A stretch of 60,947 nucleotides of DNA, taken from positions 4,484-65,430 of the forward strand of contig CADECW010000001.1 of NCBI GenBank assembly GCA_902825855.1, written 5' to 3'. The notes under the pieces were generated by a model. It did not search any database and was not told the origin of the DNA. It was given only the letters and a program-made list of their open reading frames with translations. Shown here piece by piece: positions 10,674 to 19,965 of the stretch. Both the position numbers and the translations under genes were made by a program. The stretch comes from an uncultured Rhodospirillales bacterium. Lineage in GTDB: Bacteria; Pseudomonadota; Alphaproteobacteria; Reyranellales; Reyranellaceae. The number at the start of each line of letters is the position of its first letter. The stretch's first letter is position 1.

Positions 10674-11738
10674 ATGTCCGAATTGCCCGACAACCTGACC
10701 CCTGTCCGCGCCAACCACGTCTTCGACGAGGCGCGCCTCGCCGACTACATGAAGGCACATGTCGACGGCTACCGCAGCCCTGCGGGCGTACTCCAGTTCG
10801 AGGGCGGTCAAAGCAACCCGACCTTTCACATCACGGACGGCGGCGGGCACATGTACGTGTTGCGCAAGAAACCGCCGGGCAAGCTCCTGCCGTCCGCTCA
10901 TCAGGTCGATCGCGAGTACCGGGTGATCAAGGCGCTGAGCGACCATACCGACGTCCCCGTGCCGAAGCCCTATGCGCTCTGCCAGGACGACGGGGTGATC
11001 GGGACAGCCTTCTACATCATGGAATTCACGCCGGGCCGCGTGCTCGCCGATCCCAAAATGCCCGGCATCCCGCCGGCGGACAGGGCCAGGATCTTCGATT
11101 CCATGAACGACGTGCTGGCGCGCATCCACAACGTCGACTACCGCGCCGTCGGCCTCGGTGATTTCGGCCGCGAGGGCCAGTATATCCAGCGCCAGATCTC
11201 GCGCTGGTCGAGCCAGTACGACCTCGCCCGCACCGAGCACATCGAGGCAATGGAAAATCTGAAGCAGTGGCTGCCGGCCAACATTCCGCCGGGCGACGAG
11301 ACGCGCATCAACCACGGCGACTATCGGCTGGGCAATACCATCGTCCATCTTACCGAGCCGCGCATCGTGGCGGTGCTCGATTGGGAGCTTTCAACGCTCG
11401 GCCATCCGCTGGCCGACCTCGGCTACAACTGCATGATGTACCACTTCGGCGAGGGCTTCGGCGCCTCAGGCGGATATGCCGGGCTGGACCTCAAGGCGTT
11501 CGGCATCCCGACTGAGCCCGAGTATCTCGCGGCCTACGCGCGTCGCACCGGCCGCAAGGAGGTGCCGTCCTTCGATTTCTACCTGGCCTTCTCGCTGTTC
11601 CGCCTCGCCGCCATCGTGCAGGGCGTCTACAAGCGCGGCCTCGACGGCAACGCCTCGTCGGAGACTGCCACCAAGTACGGCAACCGCGCCAAGGCGATGG
11701 CCGACCTGGCCTGGTCGATGGTGGAGAAAAGGGCTTAG
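10674..11738 (+). CDS. APH-fold phosphotransferase, ACAD10-like
   Basis: A 354-residue aminoglycoside-phosphotransferase-fold kinase of the subgroup fused to, or found beside, acyl-CoA dehydrogenases (ACAD10/11 type), thought to phosphorylate 4-hydroxyacyl-CoAs. Seen: FEGGQSNPTFHI (glycine loop, about 41-52), YVLRKKPPG with the ATP-binding Lys, the REYRVIKAL helix, the Brenner motif INHGDYRLGNTI (catalytic Asp), VLDWELSTLGHPLADLGY (metal Asp) and a C-terminal helical region. Length is normal for the stand-alone form. No dehydrogenase lies adjacent, so the pathway role is inferred from family only. Confidence 0.85.
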   Translation: MSELPDNLTPVRANHVFDEARLADYMKAHVDGYRSPAGVLQFEGGQSNPTFHITDGGGHMYVLRKKPPGKLLPSAHQVDREYRVIKALSDHTDVPVPKPYALCQDDGVIGTAFYIMEFTPGRVLADPKMPGIPPADRARIFDSMNDVLARIHNVDYRAVGLGDFGREGQYIQRQISRWSSQYDLARTEHIEAMENLKQWLPANIPPGDETRINHGDYRLGNTIVHLTEPRIVAVLDWELSTLGHPLADLGYNCMMYHFGEGFGASGGYAGLDLKAFGIPTEPEYLAAYARRTGRKEVPSFDFYLAFSLFRLAAIVQGVYKRGLDGNASSETATKYGNRAKAMADLAWSMVEKRA

Positions 11739-11744
11739 GCGAGC

Positions 11745-11759
11745 GCGGCCAGGGGCCGC
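11745..11759. terminator. Small hairpin between convergent genes
   Basis: GCGGCC-AGG-GGCCGC in the 28-base gap between the kinase stop and the convergent lipoprotein stop. It is short, with no T tract; the only candidate terminator here. Confidence 0.35.
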
Positions 11760-11766
11760 CGCCCCG

Positions 11767-12504
11767 TCACTCGTCCGACAGCGGCACCATCGAGGCGTCG
11801 TTGCCCCTGGGGCAGTTCTCGCTCTCGATCACCGCGTTGGCCGGATTGCGAAAGCGCTCGATGCTGTATGGCGCGTCGTCGGGAGCCGGCCGCGCCGGCG
11901 GCGTTCGCAGCGTCCAGGCGACAAGGCGCTTGATGACACTGCCCAATGCCTGGTCGAAGGCGTCGACGACCTTGGGCACCGAGTCGGCACGCGCGCGCAC
12001 GCAGCGTTCGAAGGAGCCGACGCCGATGATCTGCCGATCCGGCATGCGCACCAGCTTGGCGATGATGCGCACGCGCACGATCGGCGGCTTGCCGTAGTAG
12101 TACAGCGCCTCGAAATTGCGCAGGTCGGGCTGGAGCACGTAGTTGGCCCGGATGCCGATCGATTCGCGGGCGACCGCCACGATCTTGCGCGTGTTCTCGA
12201 AGGAATCGACGATCCTGGTCTGCACCATCAGCGGCGCGCGATCGGTCCATGCCGCCTTGGCGTAATAGTCCGTCGAGGTCGGCGTCATGGCGATGGCGAT
12301 GCGGCCGGTGTTGAGGTTGGCCGCGGCGGCGGGCGCTTCGACCGCAAGCTGCCAGTAGACCGACGGCAGGTCGGGATCGAAGGTGCTCTTGGGCGTAACG
12401 GTGTAGAGGTCCTGCGGCTCGGTGGCCGCGTCGACCGCACTGATGAACTGGCATCCGGCAACCAGGGCGGCCGCCCCCGCGAGGGCGGCCAGGCGACGTA
12501 TCAT
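11767..12504 (-). CDS. ABC-type transport auxiliary lipoprotein (PqiC/DUF330-like)
   Basis: A 245-residue lipoprotein. Signal sequence with lipobox LVAGC (lipidated Cys18) follows MIRRLAALAGAAA. The body matches the ABC transport auxiliary lipoprotein family, with a strand-rich domain of the type AVEAPAAAANLNTGRIAI...YYAKAAWTDRAPLMVQTRIV. These proteins sit at the outer membrane and work with MCE-type lipid transporters (PqiC, LetC). Its ATG overlaps the MlaD stop, making it the last gene of the four-gene operon. The highly Cys-poor C-terminal tail is not recognised. Confidence 0.85.
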   Translation of the reverse strand: MIRRLAALAGAAALVAGCQFISAVDAATEPQDLYTVTPKSTFDPDLPSVYWQLAVEAPAAAANLNTGRIAIAMTPTSTDYYAKAAWTDRAPLMVQTRIVDSFENTRKIVAVARESIGIRANYVLQPDLRNFEALYYYGKPPIVRVRIIAKLVRMPDRQIIGVGSFERCVRARADSVPKVVDAFDQALGSVIKRLVAWTLRTPPARPAPDDAPYSIERFRNPANAVIESENCPRGNDASMVPLSDE

Positions 12505-13535
12505 TTTGGCGTATATCCTTGCTTGCCGCTGAACACGAAGCCGGACGGATCCCGCTCGAGCCGGGTAGCGATGACGTTCAGGTTGGTGGTGAGCTGACGC
12601 AGCTCGCGTATGGTCATCGACAGCTCGTTGAGCCCAGTCTCGGTGAAGTTCTTTACCGGCCCCTTGCTGTCGCCGACCAGCTTGCTGAGCTGGCCGGCCG
12701 CATTGTCGATGTTCTTCAGCGCCACCCGAGCCTCGATGATGGTCTTGGAGAGTTCGCTCGGCTCCTTGCCGGCCAGCGCCTTCTTGCTGGCAGCGTCCTG
12801 CGGCCCGAGCTCGAGCGCCAGCACGTTCAGCGAATCGGCAAGCGAGTTGACCTTGTCGAAGGTCTTGCGGAACTCGGCGATGGCAATGGGCAGCTCGGCC
12901 AGCGTCGTCTGGATCGCCGAGTCCTGCTTGGCGAGCGCCGTGCTCACGGTCGACAGGTTGCGCAGCGTGTCGGTGACGGCACCGACATTGTCGGGACTCA
13001 AAAGCTCGTTCAGCCGGTCTACCGTGACACCGGCCTTGGTCAACAGCTCCTGCGCCGAGGTCGACGTCGCCTGCAGGAACGACGCACCCTCGCGAATCTC
13101 GGGGTACGGCTTTTCTCCGGCCTTCCTCTTCGGCTTGATCTGGTCGACGTCGAGGCGGCCGACGATCTGGATGAATGGCGCGCCGGCGATGAACGGTTTC
13201 TCGAACACCGCGTAGGACCGCTCCCGGATGTCGATGTTCCAGTCGACCGCGACCGTGACCTCGATCTTCTCGCTGAGCCGCTCGCGCCCGGTCGAGCGCT
13301 GGGTGTCGACGCGCGAGGTGAGCTGGATGTTGGCGACGCGGCCGACGCGCAGGCCGCGGTAGAACACCGGCGAATCGGTGGTCAGTCCCTGCACGTCACC
13401 CGAGAACAGTATGTCGTAGTAGGCGTACGCCGTGCGGTCGCCCGCACGCAACTTCCAGATGACGAAGCCCGCGACGGCCGCAATGAACAGGATCATCGCG
13501 GCGCCGATCAGCACATAAGGCGATCTTCTTTCCAT
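12501..13535 (-). CDS. mlaD: MCE-domain (MlaD-like) lipid-binding protein
   Basis: A 344-residue periplasmic substrate-binding subunit of an MCE lipid ABC transporter. One N-terminal membrane helix (about 6-28, YVLIGAAMILFIAAVAGFVI) is followed by a single MCE domain (about 40-120) with DVQGLTTDSPVFYRGLRVGRVANI. A long C-terminal helical stretch (LLTKAGVTVDRLNELL, LRNLSTVSTALAKQD and so on) probably forms the needle or coiled-coil part seen in longer MCE proteins. The start at 13535 gives the helix straight away; the longer open frame adds upstream spacer. It lies 11 bases after the ATPase stop and overlaps the lipoprotein start. Confidence 0.9.
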   Translation of the reverse strand: MERRSPYVLIGAAMILFIAAVAGFVIWKLRAGDRTAYAYYDILFSGDVQGLTTDSPVFYRGLRVGRVANIQLTSRVDTQRSTGRERLSEKIEVTVAVDWNIDIRERSYAVFEKPFIAGAPFIQIVGRLDVDQIKPKRKAGEKPYPEIREGASFLQATSTSAQELLTKAGVTVDRLNELLSPDNVGAVTDTLRNLSTVSTALAKQDSAIQTTLAELPIAIAEFRKTFDKVNSLADSLNVLALELGPQDAASKKALAGKEPSELSKTIIEARVALKNIDNAAGQLSKLVGDSKGPVKNFTETGLNELSMTIRELRQLTTNLNVIATRLERDPSGFVFSGKQGYTPK

Positions 13536-13546
13536 CTGACGCCGCT

Positions 13547-14404
13547 CTACTCCTGCTGCCTGGCCGCGGCCCGCCCGCGTGGTCCACGGAAATACTCCTG
13601 GACCCACGGGTGCTCGAACCTGAGCAGTTCGTCTATCGTACCTACCACGACGCGCTTGTCGAGAAGCACGGCGATCCGGTCACAGGCCGCATAAAGGCTG
13701 TCCAGGTCGTGCGTGACCATGAGAATCGTGACCCCCAGGCTCTTGTTCAGGTCCTTGACCAGCTCGTCGTAGTGGGCCGCGCCGATCGGGTCGAGGCCGG
13801 CCGTCGGCTCGTCGAGGAACAGCAGATCGGGGTCGAGGGCCAGGGCGCGGGCGAGGCTCGCCCGCTTGCGCATGCCGCCGGATAGCTCCGATGGTTTCTT
13901 GTCGCCGGCGTCCGGTGGCAGCCCGACCATGGCGACCTTGAGCGCCGCGATGTCGCGCATCATCTGCTCCTCCAGGCCGACATGCTCGCGGACCGGCACG
14001 ATGATGTTCTCGGTGACGCTGAGCGAGGAGAACAGGGCGCCGTCCTGGAACTGCACCCCGGTGCGCGCCTGCATGTCGCGCTCGGCCTGCCCCTGCAGGG
14101 TGGCGGTGTCGACGCCCAGCATCTCGACGGAGCCTTTGGTATGTCGATTGAGGCCGATGATGGTGCGCAGCAACACGGACTTGCCCGTTCCCGATCCCCC
14201 GACCAGACCGACAATCTCGCCGCGAAATACGTCGAAATCGAGATCGTCGTGGATGATGTTGTCGCCGAACTGCGTGCGCACGCCGCGCAGCTTCAGCACG
14301 ACGTCACGGCCGTCGCGATGATCGACGAGCTGCCCGCCTTCCAGGAGCTTGGGCGGCTCGGGCTTCTCGGCATGCTCCTTTTCGGGGGCGGCGGTCTCAC
14401 TCAT
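13547..14404 (-). CDS. mlaF: ABC transporter ATPase of lipid transport system (MlaF-like)
   Basis: A 285-residue ATPase. Walker A GGSGTGKS, Q-loop VQFQDGALF, signature LSGGMRKRASLARAL, Walker B LLFLDEPTAGLDP and switch THD are all intact. An N-terminal charged tail of about 35 residues precedes the domain, a little longer than E. coli MlaF. The start (14404) overlaps the permease stop in ATGA. The LSGGM signature and QDGALFSSL are characteristic of MlaF/Ttg2A rather than of import ATPases. It powers lipid movement between the membranes with its operon partners. Confidence 0.93.
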   Translation of the reverse strand: MSETAAPEKEHAEKPEPPKLLEGGQLVDHRDGRDVVLKLRGVRTQFGDNIIHDDLDFDVFRGEIVGLVGGSGTGKSVLLRTIIGLNRHTKGSVEMLGVDTATLQGQAERDMQARTGVQFQDGALFSSLSVTENIIVPVREHVGLEEQMMRDIAALKVAMVGLPPDAGDKKPSELSGGMRKRASLARALALDPDLLFLDEPTAGLDPIGAAHYDELVKDLNKSLGVTILMVTHDLDSLYAACDRIAVLLDKRVVVGTIDELLRFEHPWVQEYFRGPRGRAAARQQE

Positions 14405-15534
14405 CACACGCCTGCAAGCAGGAAGATGATCGAGAAGATGGCGTCGAGCACGATGACGCAGAAGATCGATTCGACCACCGACTTTGTCGTCAGCTGGCCG
14501 ACGCTCTCGGCGCTGCCCCTCACCTGCAGCCCCTCGAAGCAGCCGATGATGGCAATGACCGCGCCGAACACCGGCGCCTTGATCATGCCGACATAGAAAT
14601 GCCAGGGCCCGACCGTGTCGCGCAGCCGCTCGAAGAATTGAACGAAGGTGAAATCGAGGTAGACGGTGCAGGCGACCGCGCCGCCCAGGAGGCCGGTCAT
14701 GTCGCCCCAGAACGCGAGCAGCGGCATGGAAATCACTAGCGCCGAGATGCGCGGCATGACCAGCCATTCGATCGGGTTCAGCCCGATCGTGCGCATGGCG
14801 TCGACCTCCTGGTTGACCTGCATGGTGCCGATCTGGGCAGTGAAGGCGCTGCCCGAACGGCCGGCGACGATGATGGCCGTCAGGAGCACGCCGAGCTCGC
14901 GGAACATACCGATGCCGACAGCCTCCACGGTAAAGGTCTCGGCCCCGAACTGGCGGAGCTGCTGCACGCCCTGATAGGCGATCACCACACCGATCAGGAA
15001 GGTGAGCACGCCCACGATCACCAGGGCGCGAATCCACACCTCGTACATCTGCCGCACGACGGCATTCATGCGAAAACGCCTGGGGTGCAGACAGGCCTCG
15101 ACAAAGGTCACGAGGATCTCGCCGAAGAAAGACGCAAGATTTACGCCCTGCTCGTAGAGATGGACGGTATTGCGCCCGATCTCCTCCAGCCAGTGGGCGA
15201 ACCAGCTTGGATGGCGCTCGGGCGGCGCCTCGCACATGTTGTCCTGCACGACCTTGAACAGGTCGGCATGGGCCTTGTCGGCCGTTTCGATCTGGGCGTC
15301 GGGTCCGCCGGCCAGCATCAGGATCTCGAGGGCGCCCGCGGTGTCGAGGCGCTCGACCTTCTTGGCGTCGACGATGCGGTCGGCCTTGCCGGCACCGGCC
15401 GCCTGCAGGGCCTTCTCGGCCATGCGCCGGATACCGCGCAGGCTGAACACCGTCCAAGTGCCGGCGACCTCGATGACGGGTTTTCCTGCCCGCTGGGTGT
15501 AGCGGATGGTGGGTTGGGCGTCGGCCATCGGCAT
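14404..15534 (-). CDS. mlaE: MlaE-family permease with N-terminal STAS-like domain
   Basis: A 376-residue inner-membrane permease. The first ~100 residues form a STAS-like domain (VIEVAGTWTVFSLRGI ... VERLDTAGALEILML), a role carried by separate MlaB in E. coli. The rest is the MlaE fold, with membrane segments and SGSAFTAQIGTMQVNQEVDAM plus the conserved GLNPIEWLVMPR. The fused form is common in alphaproteobacteria and explains the lack of an mlaB gene. First gene of mlaE-mlaF-mlaD-lipoprotein; the start could also be the ATG two codons later. Confidence 0.92.
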   Translation of the reverse strand: MPMADAQPTIRYTQRAGKPVIEVAGTWTVFSLRGIRRMAEKALQAAGAGKADRIVDAKKVERLDTAGALEILMLAGGPDAQIETADKAHADLFKVVQDNMCEAPPERHPSWFAHWLEEIGRNTVHLYEQGVNLASFFGEILVTFVEACLHPRRFRMNAVVRQMYEVWIRALVIVGVLTFLIGVVIAYQGVQQLRQFGAETFTVEAVGIGMFRELGVLLTAIIVAGRSGSAFTAQIGTMQVNQEVDAMRTIGLNPIEWLVMPRISALVISMPLLAFWGDMTGLLGGAVACTVYLDFTFVQFFERLRDTVGPWHFYVGMIKAPVFGAVIAIIGCFEGLQVRGSAESVGQLTTKSVVESIFCVIVLDAIFSIIFLLAGV

Positions 15535-15624
15535 TGATTAGTCGTCGTGCAGCTTCGCGCTGTCAATCGCCGGCGAATTGCCTCCAAACGTCGGCGCTGT
15601 CACGATCCGCCACCGGAGGGAATC

Positions 15625-16446
15625 ATGGGTAAGTGGCCGAGCCTGGACAAGATCGAGATGGACGACGATCCGATCGACAAGGACGACTACGAGGACAAGC
15701 TTGAAAAGCTCCAGCATCGGCTGCTCGACCTGCAGATCCACAGCCTTCGCACCGGCGGGCGCGTCCTGATCGGCATCGACGGCTGGGATGCCGCCGGCAA
15801 GGGCGGCCTGATCGAGCGCATCGTAAGCGGGCTCGAACCGAAGTCGATCCAGGTCTATCGCATCGGGGCGCCGACCGCCGACGAGCAGGGTCGCCACTAC
15901 CTCTGGCGTTTCTGGGACCGCCTGCCAGCGCCAGGCAACTGGGCCATCTTCGATCGCACCTGGTATGGCCGCGTGCTGGTCGAGCGCATCGAGGGTTTTT
16001 GCAGCAAGGACACCTGGAAGCGGGCCTATCGCGAGATCAACGAGTTCGAGCGCCAGCTGACCGACGACGGCGTACGCATCGTCAAGCTCATGGTCCATGT
16101 CAGCGAAAAAGAACAGAAGCAGCGCATGATGGCGCGGCTCGACGATCCCCATAAGCACTACAAGATCGGACTGGAGGACTTCCGCAATATCGCCAAGCGC
16201 AAGGAATACATCGAGGCCTACGACGACATGCTGGAACGCACCGACACCGAGTGCGCCCCCTGGCACGTGATCGCCTCCAACAACAAGATGCGCGCCCGAT
16301 TGAGGGGCCTGACGATCGTGGACGACATTGTCGGCAAGGGCCTCAATGACCTCCAACAGCCGCTCGATCCCAAGATCGCCGACGCGGCCAACAAGCTGTG
16401 GGGCTGGAAGCCAGGCGAAAAGAGGAAGAACCACAAGCAACATTGA
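15625..16446 (+). CDS. ppk2: Polyphosphate kinase 2 family protein
   Basis: A 273-residue single-domain PPK2, which uses polyphosphate to phosphorylate nucleotides (or the reverse). The P-loop is GIDGWDAAGKGG (50-61). The Walker B region is FDRTWYGRVLVERI with Asp110. The lid-region Arg cluster lies in KEQKQRMMARLDDPHKHYKI. The start at 15625 has GGAGGG before it; the longer open frame starts in spacer. Length fits the short one-domain class. Whether it favours NMP or NDP cannot be told by eye. Confidence 0.92.
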   Translation: MGKWPSLDKIEMDDDPIDKDDYEDKLEKLQHRLLDLQIHSLRTGGRVLIGIDGWDAAGKGGLIERIVSGLEPKSIQVYRIGAPTADEQGRHYLWRFWDRLPAPGNWAIFDRTWYGRVLVERIEGFCSKDTWKRAYREINEFERQLTDDGVRIVKLMVHVSEKEQKQRMMARLDDPHKHYKIGLEDFRNIAKRKEYIEAYDDMLERTDTECAPWHVIASNNKMRARLRGLTIVDDIVGKGLNDLQQPLDPKIADAANKLWGWKPGEKRKNHKQH

Positions 16447-16555
16447 TGCGCATCGGGCCAGGTGCGTCGGAACCTCAGTCCCCGAACATCACACTTCGGA
16501 ATCCACCGAAGGATTGGCCGTGGCCCGCCTCATCCCTGCTGCCTAGTTTCCCCGC

Positions 16556-17800
16556 ATGACCCAGACAAAGCGTGGCGTCTTTCCCGGCTGGTGGGTGGTC
16601 ACCGGCGCCTTCCTGTGCATGCTGACCGGCTATGCCGTCGCCTACTCCTTCGCCGCCTTCTTCGGTGCGTTGGAAAGCGAGTTCGGCGCGCGGCGCGGCG
16701 AGACCGCGCTGGTCTTCTCGATCTCGGCCTTCCTCTATTTCCTGCTCGGCTTTCCCGCCGGGCTGATCGCCGACCGGACCGGCCCGAGGCCGGTCGTGGT
16801 CGGCGGCCTGCTGCTGATCGCCGTCGGCCTGGTGGCCGCGTCGCAGGCGACGAGCTTGTGGCAGATCTATGCCGGCTATGGGCTCGGTGTCGGGGTGGGC
16901 ATCGGCCTCAGCTACGTGCCGAGCGTGGCGGCGGTGCAGCGCTGGTTCGTGCGCAGCCGTGGTACTGCAAGCGGCATCGCCGTCGCGGGAATCGGGGTCG
17001 GCACACTGATCGGCGCGCCGCTCGCCCATCACCTGATCGCCCATCTTGGCTGGCGCCAGACCTATCTCGTGCTCGCCGCCCTCACTGTCGTGGGCGCAGC
17101 CGTCTCCGGCGCGCTGGTTCGCCCGGCGCCCGAGCGCTACGGCCTGACGCCAGACGGCGATCCGCCGCATCCATCGGGCGTAGGCGCGATACCAGCCGGC
17201 CTCACGCTCGGCGAGGCCGTGCGCTCTGGGCCCTTCTGGTCGATCTATGTCGGGGCGCTCCTGATGTCGTTCGGCCTGTTCGCGCCCTTCGTCCATCTCC
17301 TGCCCTATGCCCGCGACGTCGGGCTCGGCGAAGCCTTCGGCGTGCTGCTGATCGTCCTTCTGGGCGTCGGCAGCACGGTCGGCCGCTTCCTGTTCGCAAG
17401 CGTCACCAATTGGCTAGGCCGCAAGCACTCGTTTGGCCTGATGTACGTCGGCGCCGCCGCCATGCTGGCAATGTGGTCGATGTCGACCAGCGCCGTTGCG
17501 CTGGTCATCTTTGCCCTTGTCTTCGGGGCCTTCTACGGCGGATTCGTTGCCATCGCACCCTCGCTCGCCGCCGACTATTTCGGCGGCAAGGCGTTGGGTT
17601 CGATCATCGGCGCGCTCTACAGCGGCGTGGCGTTCGGCGCCCTGCTCGGCTCGCCGTTTGCCGGCTACGCCTACGACTTCTTCGGCTCCTATACCGGAGC
17701 CATCCTGGCCGGCGCCGCGCTTTGCCTGATCTCGTTCGTCATCACCCTGCTGACACCGGAGCCGCGGGAGTGGCTATCGCGGCATCAACGGCCCAGCTGA
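16556..17800 (+). CDS. MFS transporter, OFA/monocarboxylate type
   Basis: A 414-residue, twelve-helix major facilitator. The A-loop motif GLIADRTGPRPVVVGG lies after helix 2, and VAGIGVGTLIGAPLAHHLI follows in helix 5. The first half resembles the oxalate/formate antiporter and monocarboxylate carrier group (WWVVTGAFLCMLTGYAVAYSFAAFF at the start). The substrate is unknown. Its last 59 bases overlap the 3' end of the convergent RlmJ gene, so the two messages are antisense there. Confidence 0.85.
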   Translation: MTQTKRGVFPGWWVVTGAFLCMLTGYAVAYSFAAFFGALESEFGARRGETALVFSISAFLYFLLGFPAGLIADRTGPRPVVVGGLLLIAVGLVAASQATSLWQIYAGYGLGVGVGIGLSYVPSVAAVQRWFVRSRGTASGIAVAGIGVGTLIGAPLAHHLIAHLGWRQTYLVLAALTVVGAAVSGALVRPAPERYGLTPDGDPPHPSGVGAIPAGLTLGEAVRSGPFWSIYVGALLMSFGLFAPFVHLLPYARDVGLGEAFGVLLIVLLGVGSTVGRFLFASVTNWLGRKHSFGLMYVGAAAMLAMWSMSTSAVALVIFALVFGAFYGGFVAIAPSLAADYFGGKALGSIIGALYSGVAFGALLGSPFAGYAYDFFGSYTGAILAGAALCLISFVITLLTPEPREWLSRHQRPS

Positions 17801-18605
17801 CGCCCGGACCAAGCCTGGCGGCGATCCACGGCAGGGCCTCGCGCATCGCCTCCTCGAAGCGCCACGGCGGATTGATCACCGCCAGTCCGCAGGCCGCGAG
17901 CTTGCCAGGCGCCACACCGTCGAGCCGCAGCTCGAGGACCAGCGGCTTGAACGCAGCCATCTCGCGCACGAACGCTCCGGCCGTCCCGTCCTTGATCGGA
18001 TACCAGACGGCGTAGCAGCCGGTCGCGAAGCGCCGCAAGCCCTGGCGCAGGGCGCGCAAAAGGCGCTCGTATTCGTCCGTTACCTCGAACGGCGGATCGA
18101 TCAGCACCAGCCCACGCCGTTCGACGGGCGGCAGCAGTGCCTTGAGGACCTTGTAGCCGTCGGCCTGGCGCACCTCGACGGCGCGGTCGCCGGCGAACTC
18201 GCGCTTCAGTGCCAGCGCCTCATCAGGATGCAGTTCGCAGGCGATGAAGCGGTCTCCCGCCCGAAGGCCGACGCGCACCAGGCGTGGCGAGCCGGGATAG
18301 CGCCTGAGCCCATCCCTGTCCGGACCGAACTTGCGGTCGTACGCCGCCACGGCCGCAAGATATCGGCCCACGGCCTCCGGCATGCCGGCGCGCGGCGCCG
18401 CGGCGAGGCGTTGGATCCCCGCGTCCGCCTCGCCGGTGCGGCGGGCAAGATCGCCGGCCAAGTCATATCCGCCCGCGCCGGCGTGCGTATCGAGCACGAA
18501 CAGCTTCTTGTCCTTCGCCGTCAACAACCTGAGCAGCTCGCACAAGGCGGTGTGCTTCAGGACGTCGGCAAAATTCCCGGCGTGGTAGCCGTGGCGATAG
18601 TTCAT
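17742..18605 (-). CDS. rlmJ: 23S rRNA A2030 N6-methyltransferase
   Basis: A 287-residue enzyme that methylates A2030 of 23S rRNA. The start MNYRHGYHAGNFADVLKH is the hallmark of RlmJ and fixes the ATG at 18605 rather than the upstream frame. Further marks: DTHAGAGGYDL (SAM loop, 39-49), ACELHPDE and the catalytic DPPFE (170-174). Length matches E. coli RlmJ (about 280). It overlaps the MFS gene tail-to-tail and is divergent from the acetamidase operon. Confidence 0.95.
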   Translation of the reverse strand: MNYRHGYHAGNFADVLKHTALCELLRLLTAKDKKLFVLDTHAGAGGYDLAGDLARRTGEADAGIQRLAAAPRAGMPEAVGRYLAAVAAYDRKFGPDRDGLRRYPGSPRLVRVGLRAGDRFIACELHPDEALALKREFAGDRAVEVRQADGYKVLKALLPPVERRGLVLIDPPFEVTDEYERLLRALRQGLRRFATGCYAVWYPIKDGTAGAFVREMAAFKPLVLELRLDGVAPGKLAACGLAVINPPWRFEEAMREALPWIAARLGPGVSWAVDAAIATPAAPVSAG

Positions 18606-18664
18606 GGGTCGCCTATAGCATCCGGGGCATGGTCTGTGCTTCAACCAAGGCCAGAGGGGAGATC

Positions 18665-19603
18665 ATGGCCAACCACGAACTGAACTCATCGCCCGAGACC
18701 TGCCACTGGGGCTATTTCGACAGCCAACTGAAGCCCGCGTTGCGCATCAAGTCGGGCGACATCGCCACCATCAATTGCGTCTCGGGCTCGACCGAAATCC
18801 TGCCCGACGATCCGTTCGGCGTGCTGCCCGAACATCGCGAGATCCTGGGGGCCCTCAAGCCGCATCTCGGGCGCCACATCCTGACCGGGCCGGTCTACGT
18901 CGAAGGCGCCGAGCGTGGCGATGCGCTCGCCGTCGAGGTGCTGGACATCAAGTTCCGAACCAATTGGGGCTGGAACGTGCAGCGGCCGCTGGCCGGAACC
19001 CTGCCCGAGGACTTCCCGTTCTATCGGCTGACCCACATCCCGATCGATTCCAACCGCGGCGTCTGCACCATGCCGTGGGGGCTGGAGATCGAGCTGAAGC
19101 CGTTCTTCGGCATCATGGGCAACGCGCCGCCGCCGGAATGGGGCCAGTGTAGCTCGATCGAGCCGCGCGCCTTCGGCGGCAACATCGACAACAAGCACTT
19201 CCAGGTCGGCAGCACGGTCTACCTGCCGGTGTTCGCCGAGGGCGGCCTGTTCTCGACCGGCGACGGCCATGGCGTACAGGGCGACGGCGAAGTGAATCTG
19301 ACGGCGCTCGAGACGTCTCTGTCAGGCACCTTCCGCTTTACCGTGCGCAAGGACATGAAGCTCAACAACCCGCGCTGCGAGACCGCGAGCCACTGGATCA
19401 CTCACGGCTTCGACCACGATCTCGACGACGCCGCCAAGGAAGCGCTGCGCGACATGATTCGCCTGATCTCGGCCAAGACGGGCCTGTCGGCCGCCGACGC
19501 CTACATGCTGTGCAGCCTGCAGGCCGATCTGCATGTCACCCAGACCGTTGACGGCCACAAAGGCATCCACTGCATGATCGCCAAGAAGGTGATCGGCGGG
19601 TGA
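18665..19603 (+). CDS. Acetamidase/formamidase family hydrolase
   Basis: A 312-residue amidase of the FmdA_AmdA family (zinc-dependent, unrelated to nitrilases), which releases ammonia from short amides. Visible: SGDIATINCVSG, GPVYVEGAERGDALAVEVLDI, MGNAPP, GGNIDNKHFQVGSTVYLPVF, FSTGDGHGVQGDGEVN and CSLQADLHVTQTVDG. The start at 18665 follows AGGGGAG; the upstream frame adds 12 residues without similarity. Coupled by GTGA overlap to a lipocalin-like gene, then to a PLP enzyme. The physiological amide is not known. Confidence 0.88.
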   Translation: MANHELNSSPETCHWGYFDSQLKPALRIKSGDIATINCVSGSTEILPDDPFGVLPEHREILGALKPHLGRHILTGPVYVEGAERGDALAVEVLDIKFRTNWGWNVQRPLAGTLPEDFPFYRLTHIPIDSNRGVCTMPWGLEIELKPFFGIMGNAPPPEWGQCSSIEPRAFGGNIDNKHFQVGSTVYLPVFAEGGLFSTGDGHGVQGDGEVNLTALETSLSGTFRFTVRKDMKLNNPRCETASHWITHGFDHDLDDAAKEALRDMIRLISAKTGLSAADAYMLCSLQADLHVTQTVDGHKGIHCMIAKKVIGG

Positions 19604-19965
19604 CGCACGACCTCGCTGGCGCCTGGCGGCTCGTGAGCTGGTCTTTCGAATACGCGGACGGCCGGGCCAGCGAGTTTCCCTTGGGCCGCGAGGCAGTTGG
19701 CTTGCTGCTCTACACGCCGGGAGGTCAGGTGAGCGCCACGTTGATGGGCGGCCGGCCGCCTGGCTCCCTCGCCTATGCCGGTCGCTATGACGTGCGCGGC
19801 GGTTCGGTCTATCATTCGATCGAGGTCGCGACCGACCAGACGCTGGTGGGGATCACGACGACTCGACACATCGCACGGGAGGGCGACGTGTTGACGCTTT
19901 CGGGGCCGGACTTCCAGGCCGGCACGGGACGCAGCCAGAAGATCGTCTGGCAGCGCGTGCCATGA
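19600..19965 (+). CDS. Lipocalin-like domain protein
   Basis: A 121-residue protein with the pattern of the lipocalin-like family PF13924: [17 protein letters not shown], then [16 protein letters not shown] and a closing strand ending VLTLSGPDF. The GTG start overlaps the acetamidase stop, and its own stop overlaps the next ATG. No signal peptide, so cytoplasmic. It probably binds a small molecule; being between an amidase and a PLP enzyme suggests a related ligand, but this is inference. Confidence 0.75.
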   Translation: MTHDLAGAWRLVSWSFEYADGRASEFPLGREAVGLLLYTPGGQVSATLMGGRPPGSLAYAGRYDVRGGSVYHSIEVATDQTLVGITTTRHIAREGDVLTLSGPDFQAGTGRSQKIVWQRVP

